Shown in pieces: positions 61,517-64,000 of a stretch of DNA of 64,000 nucleotides (its first letter is position 1; every line of letters begins with the position of its first letter). The notes under the pieces were generated by a model. It searched no databases. It was not told where the DNA came from and saw only the letters and a program-made list of their open reading frames with translations. The stretch comes from Strix aluco (Eukaryota; Chordata; Aves; Strigiformes; Strigidae): assembly GCF_031877795.1 (NCBI RefSeq), contig NC_133971.1:4916784-4980783 (forward strand), in the 5' to 3' direction. The position numbers and the translations under genes are program-made.

Positions 61517-64000
61517 CGTAGTTAGACTTGCTATTCTCAACGTGAATTGAAATACTACGATTTTTGTGTCTGTTTGAAACCTCAAAGAGGGCCTGTGCAT
61601 CCAGATCTGGCCTATTAGCTCTGCTTGTATCATTTGGTTTACTATTAGGATTGTAGGGGGAAGTAACACAGTACCTATGTAATTCATACTTTTAAATCAT
61701 CATGATTACAAAAGTGTTGTAGGAACTTCCTGCATGTTAGGGTAGTCACTTGTAAGTACTGTAGTGTTAATTTGCTGTGAAAAACACAGGTTATATGAAA
61801 AGTTGGGAATATATTTATAGGTTGAATGTTACTCATGAAAGCAGGTTGAGCATAGCTGTAGCTGGATGTGCAGTGACAAAATTACAATTTTGGAAATGTA
61901 CCTAGATAACTTTATTTTCACCTTATGTGGAATATTTCAAAAATTGCTCCTTCATATAAATGATTCCTTAAGGATGTGAAGTCTCATTTGTATGTACAAA
62001 AGCATGTTTCACAAGCTGAAACAAGTGTCTGACAATAATATTTTACCCTGACAGATTTTTTTTTTCATTAATCTCAAATCACGTTGCAACATTAATTAAA
62101 TCTCACAAAAGTCTATATAAAATAGGTAATGGAAAGTTTATTATATGGAATCTATTTTAGAGGTTTCATGAGAATACAGCACTTGCATAGAGAGTAAGAG
62201 GTACTTTGCATTATTTATTTTGTCTTGATGTCTTTCTCCAAAATTGAGTATGTAAAGCTCTTTATTTATTATCATAGACACCAAGACACATTTAGTTTAT
62301 AATTACAGTGAGCAGCTGTATAATTACTTGCATTTTGAACTATCTCATTGTAACAGTCATTGCTTGGTTGCTAAAACTTGTGTTTGAAGGAGCTTTTTTG
62401 TGTATAGGAGTACGCAGGAGCCCTGGAATCACCATATTTACCTTAAACTTACTTGCAGGTGCAATACTCAATTTGCATAGGTAGTAAAAGCCAAAAATGT
62501 TCTTAATTTTTCTGCCTTATTTGTGCTTATTTTTTATATAGTTTAACAAAGGATTTTTAAATAAAATTATTTTTTAATTTTGTATCAGATGTGTTTGAAG
62601 TCTTCATTTTGGTTTCTCCAGCACGAGGACAATAAGTGGTTGAAAATATGCAAAACGGCAAAAAAGACTCCTCAAAATACAGTTGTTCCAATATACCCAT
62701 GAGATACACAATTTGCATACTTGTCAGATCATTTTCTGCCAGTTTCCTGCTTTACAATTATTTAGTTATGCACAAACATTTTAATATATTTGGATTTCTG
62801 AAATAATTATTTTTAAATTAGTCTAGGTAAATTGGGCCATTATGATCAGCTTTCCTGTTGTAGATGGAACTCCTTTATTTAAAGGTATTGTGCAGATGGG
62901 AGGTTAGTACTCTTACTGTTTCATTTTTTTCACATTTGTAAAATTTTTCATTGATACTTGGTTTCTAGCTGTGTAAGTTCAGAGCGATACACGTTGACTG
63001 TCACCCTGACTGAGGAAACTACTGAATAAAAGACTCACGTGTATCTTTGTTTAAAAAAAAATAAAAATTGAGCATGTTTTTGTTTGTCCCTTAATCTCAG
63101 AAAGAAATGCTGAGGGGTAGAACTCATTTTAATATCAGTGTTATCAACAGGGAATTGGTTGCTTCCAAAGCCATGATAGATACTGTGAACATTTCCTAGA
63201 GAAATTTATTTTTTACAGTAGGCTAAAATTTGTGATATATTGGGCTAACTGAAAATCCTGTTAGAGCCCATAAATCCTACTGAGTTTTGAAAGAGGTATT
63301 TAATGTATCTAGGATCTTTTTTTTCTATGGGTAGCTAAAAGACCAAATTACACTCCAACTACCAAATCAAGGAATTGCTGTAGAATGATTTGAAAAGGGC
63401 TTGTTTGTGTTACACAAGCTGTGCTACTTTATCTGTGGTAAAGTGGTATCACATACATAGCATGAATCCAGCTATTACTGACAGAAGGAGGTGCCTTACA
63501 TCAGTGCAGGCATTCCTGTAGAGCATACTGAATTTGTCAACAGTCTGTTTCACTTCCTTGCTTGTATACTTGTGTGCAGGTTACAGCTTCTCCAGTATGT
63601 GTATTTTAACTTAAAAAAACTCCGGGCTTTTAAGCAAATTAGTGATACCTGTTTAGATGCTATGTCTGAGATAACAATTGGCAAATCTGAGTAAGACATC
63701 AGAAAGAAAAATAGATTAAACTCCAAACAGTTGGAGATCCTAGCTTAAAAGTAGCTACTTTAGTACTTGGTGGTGAAGTATTATACCAGGAGGGAGCTGG
63801 TTTTAAGGCTAACCTGCAAAACTTTACTCAGCCTCTTGGGTTTTTCATGTTACACGAGGGGTTTTTTAGTCTTGGCTTGCAACCTAAGTGAGGCCAGTGT
63901 TACTGTGCTCTCTATGAAAAGATATGAACCCTCTGGCCACTTTCAAATGCGTTTGACAAAGGACGATAAGATAGTAAGTTTCTATAATTTCCATGAAAAG

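Larger units (their letters stand above)
56265..64000. other. Gene-free intergenic DNA upstream of COX7C
   Basis: No gene is supported. Open frames of 111 codons (59003) and 113 codons (60770) match no family I know. The stretch contains an AT-rich tract (about 56915-56962), scattered T runs and the TTAAC palindrome cluster near 61.5 kb. If synteny with human holds, this side leads toward EDIL3. Confidence 0.55.

Overview
This is nuclear DNA from a bird. The evidence is CR1 LINE retrotransposons with typical avian 3' ends, two ERVL-type solo LTRs of kinds widespread in neoavian birds, AT-rich intergenic sequence, and one compact CpG-island gene with vertebrate splice sites. The species cannot be read from the sequence. 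The only protein-coding gene I can support is COX7C (cytochrome c oxidase subunit 7C), on the minus strand at about 52.25-55.8 kb. In birds the block matching human 5q14 lies on chromosome Z, so a Z location is likely but is inferred from synteny knowledge.

Layout. (1) 1-52.2 kb is a gene desert. It holds a nested pair of CR1 elements (22.4-23.3 kb), an ancient CR1 relic (28.3 kb), a solo ERVL LTR (41.66-42.22 kb, minus), simple repeats and a few striking transcription-factor-like palindromes. (2) 52.25-55.73 kb is COX7C, read right to left: exon 1 (25 codons), intron 1, exon 2 (38 codons plus stop), intron 2, and an untranslated exon 3 with a poly(A) signal. Both introns carry a box C/D snoRNA with the same guide region. 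A 964-bp solo LTR, antisense to COX7C and flanked by a perfect 5-bp target duplication, sits directly against the intron-2 snoRNA. (3) About 55.1-56.1 kb is the CpG-island promoter, with ZNF143-, E-box-, NF-Y-, Sp1-, YY1- and CRE-like sites. Its outer edge has a TATA-like box facing the other way. (4) 56.3-64 kb is AT-rich intergenic sequence with no supported gene. It contains a TTAAC-rich palindrome cluster that includes a perfect HNF1 consensus.

How it works together. One constitutive promoter would drive a pre-mRNA that yields both a 63-residue respiratory-chain subunit and two intron-processed snoRNAs. The snoRNA pair is the most interesting signal here. A 25-nt block covering a C'-like box, the guide and box D is identical between the copies, their terminal stems differ by a compensatory base-pair change, and no flanking homology is visible. 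The 3' half matches, from memory, human miR-3607-3p, which derives from the COX7C-hosted snoRNA SNORD138.
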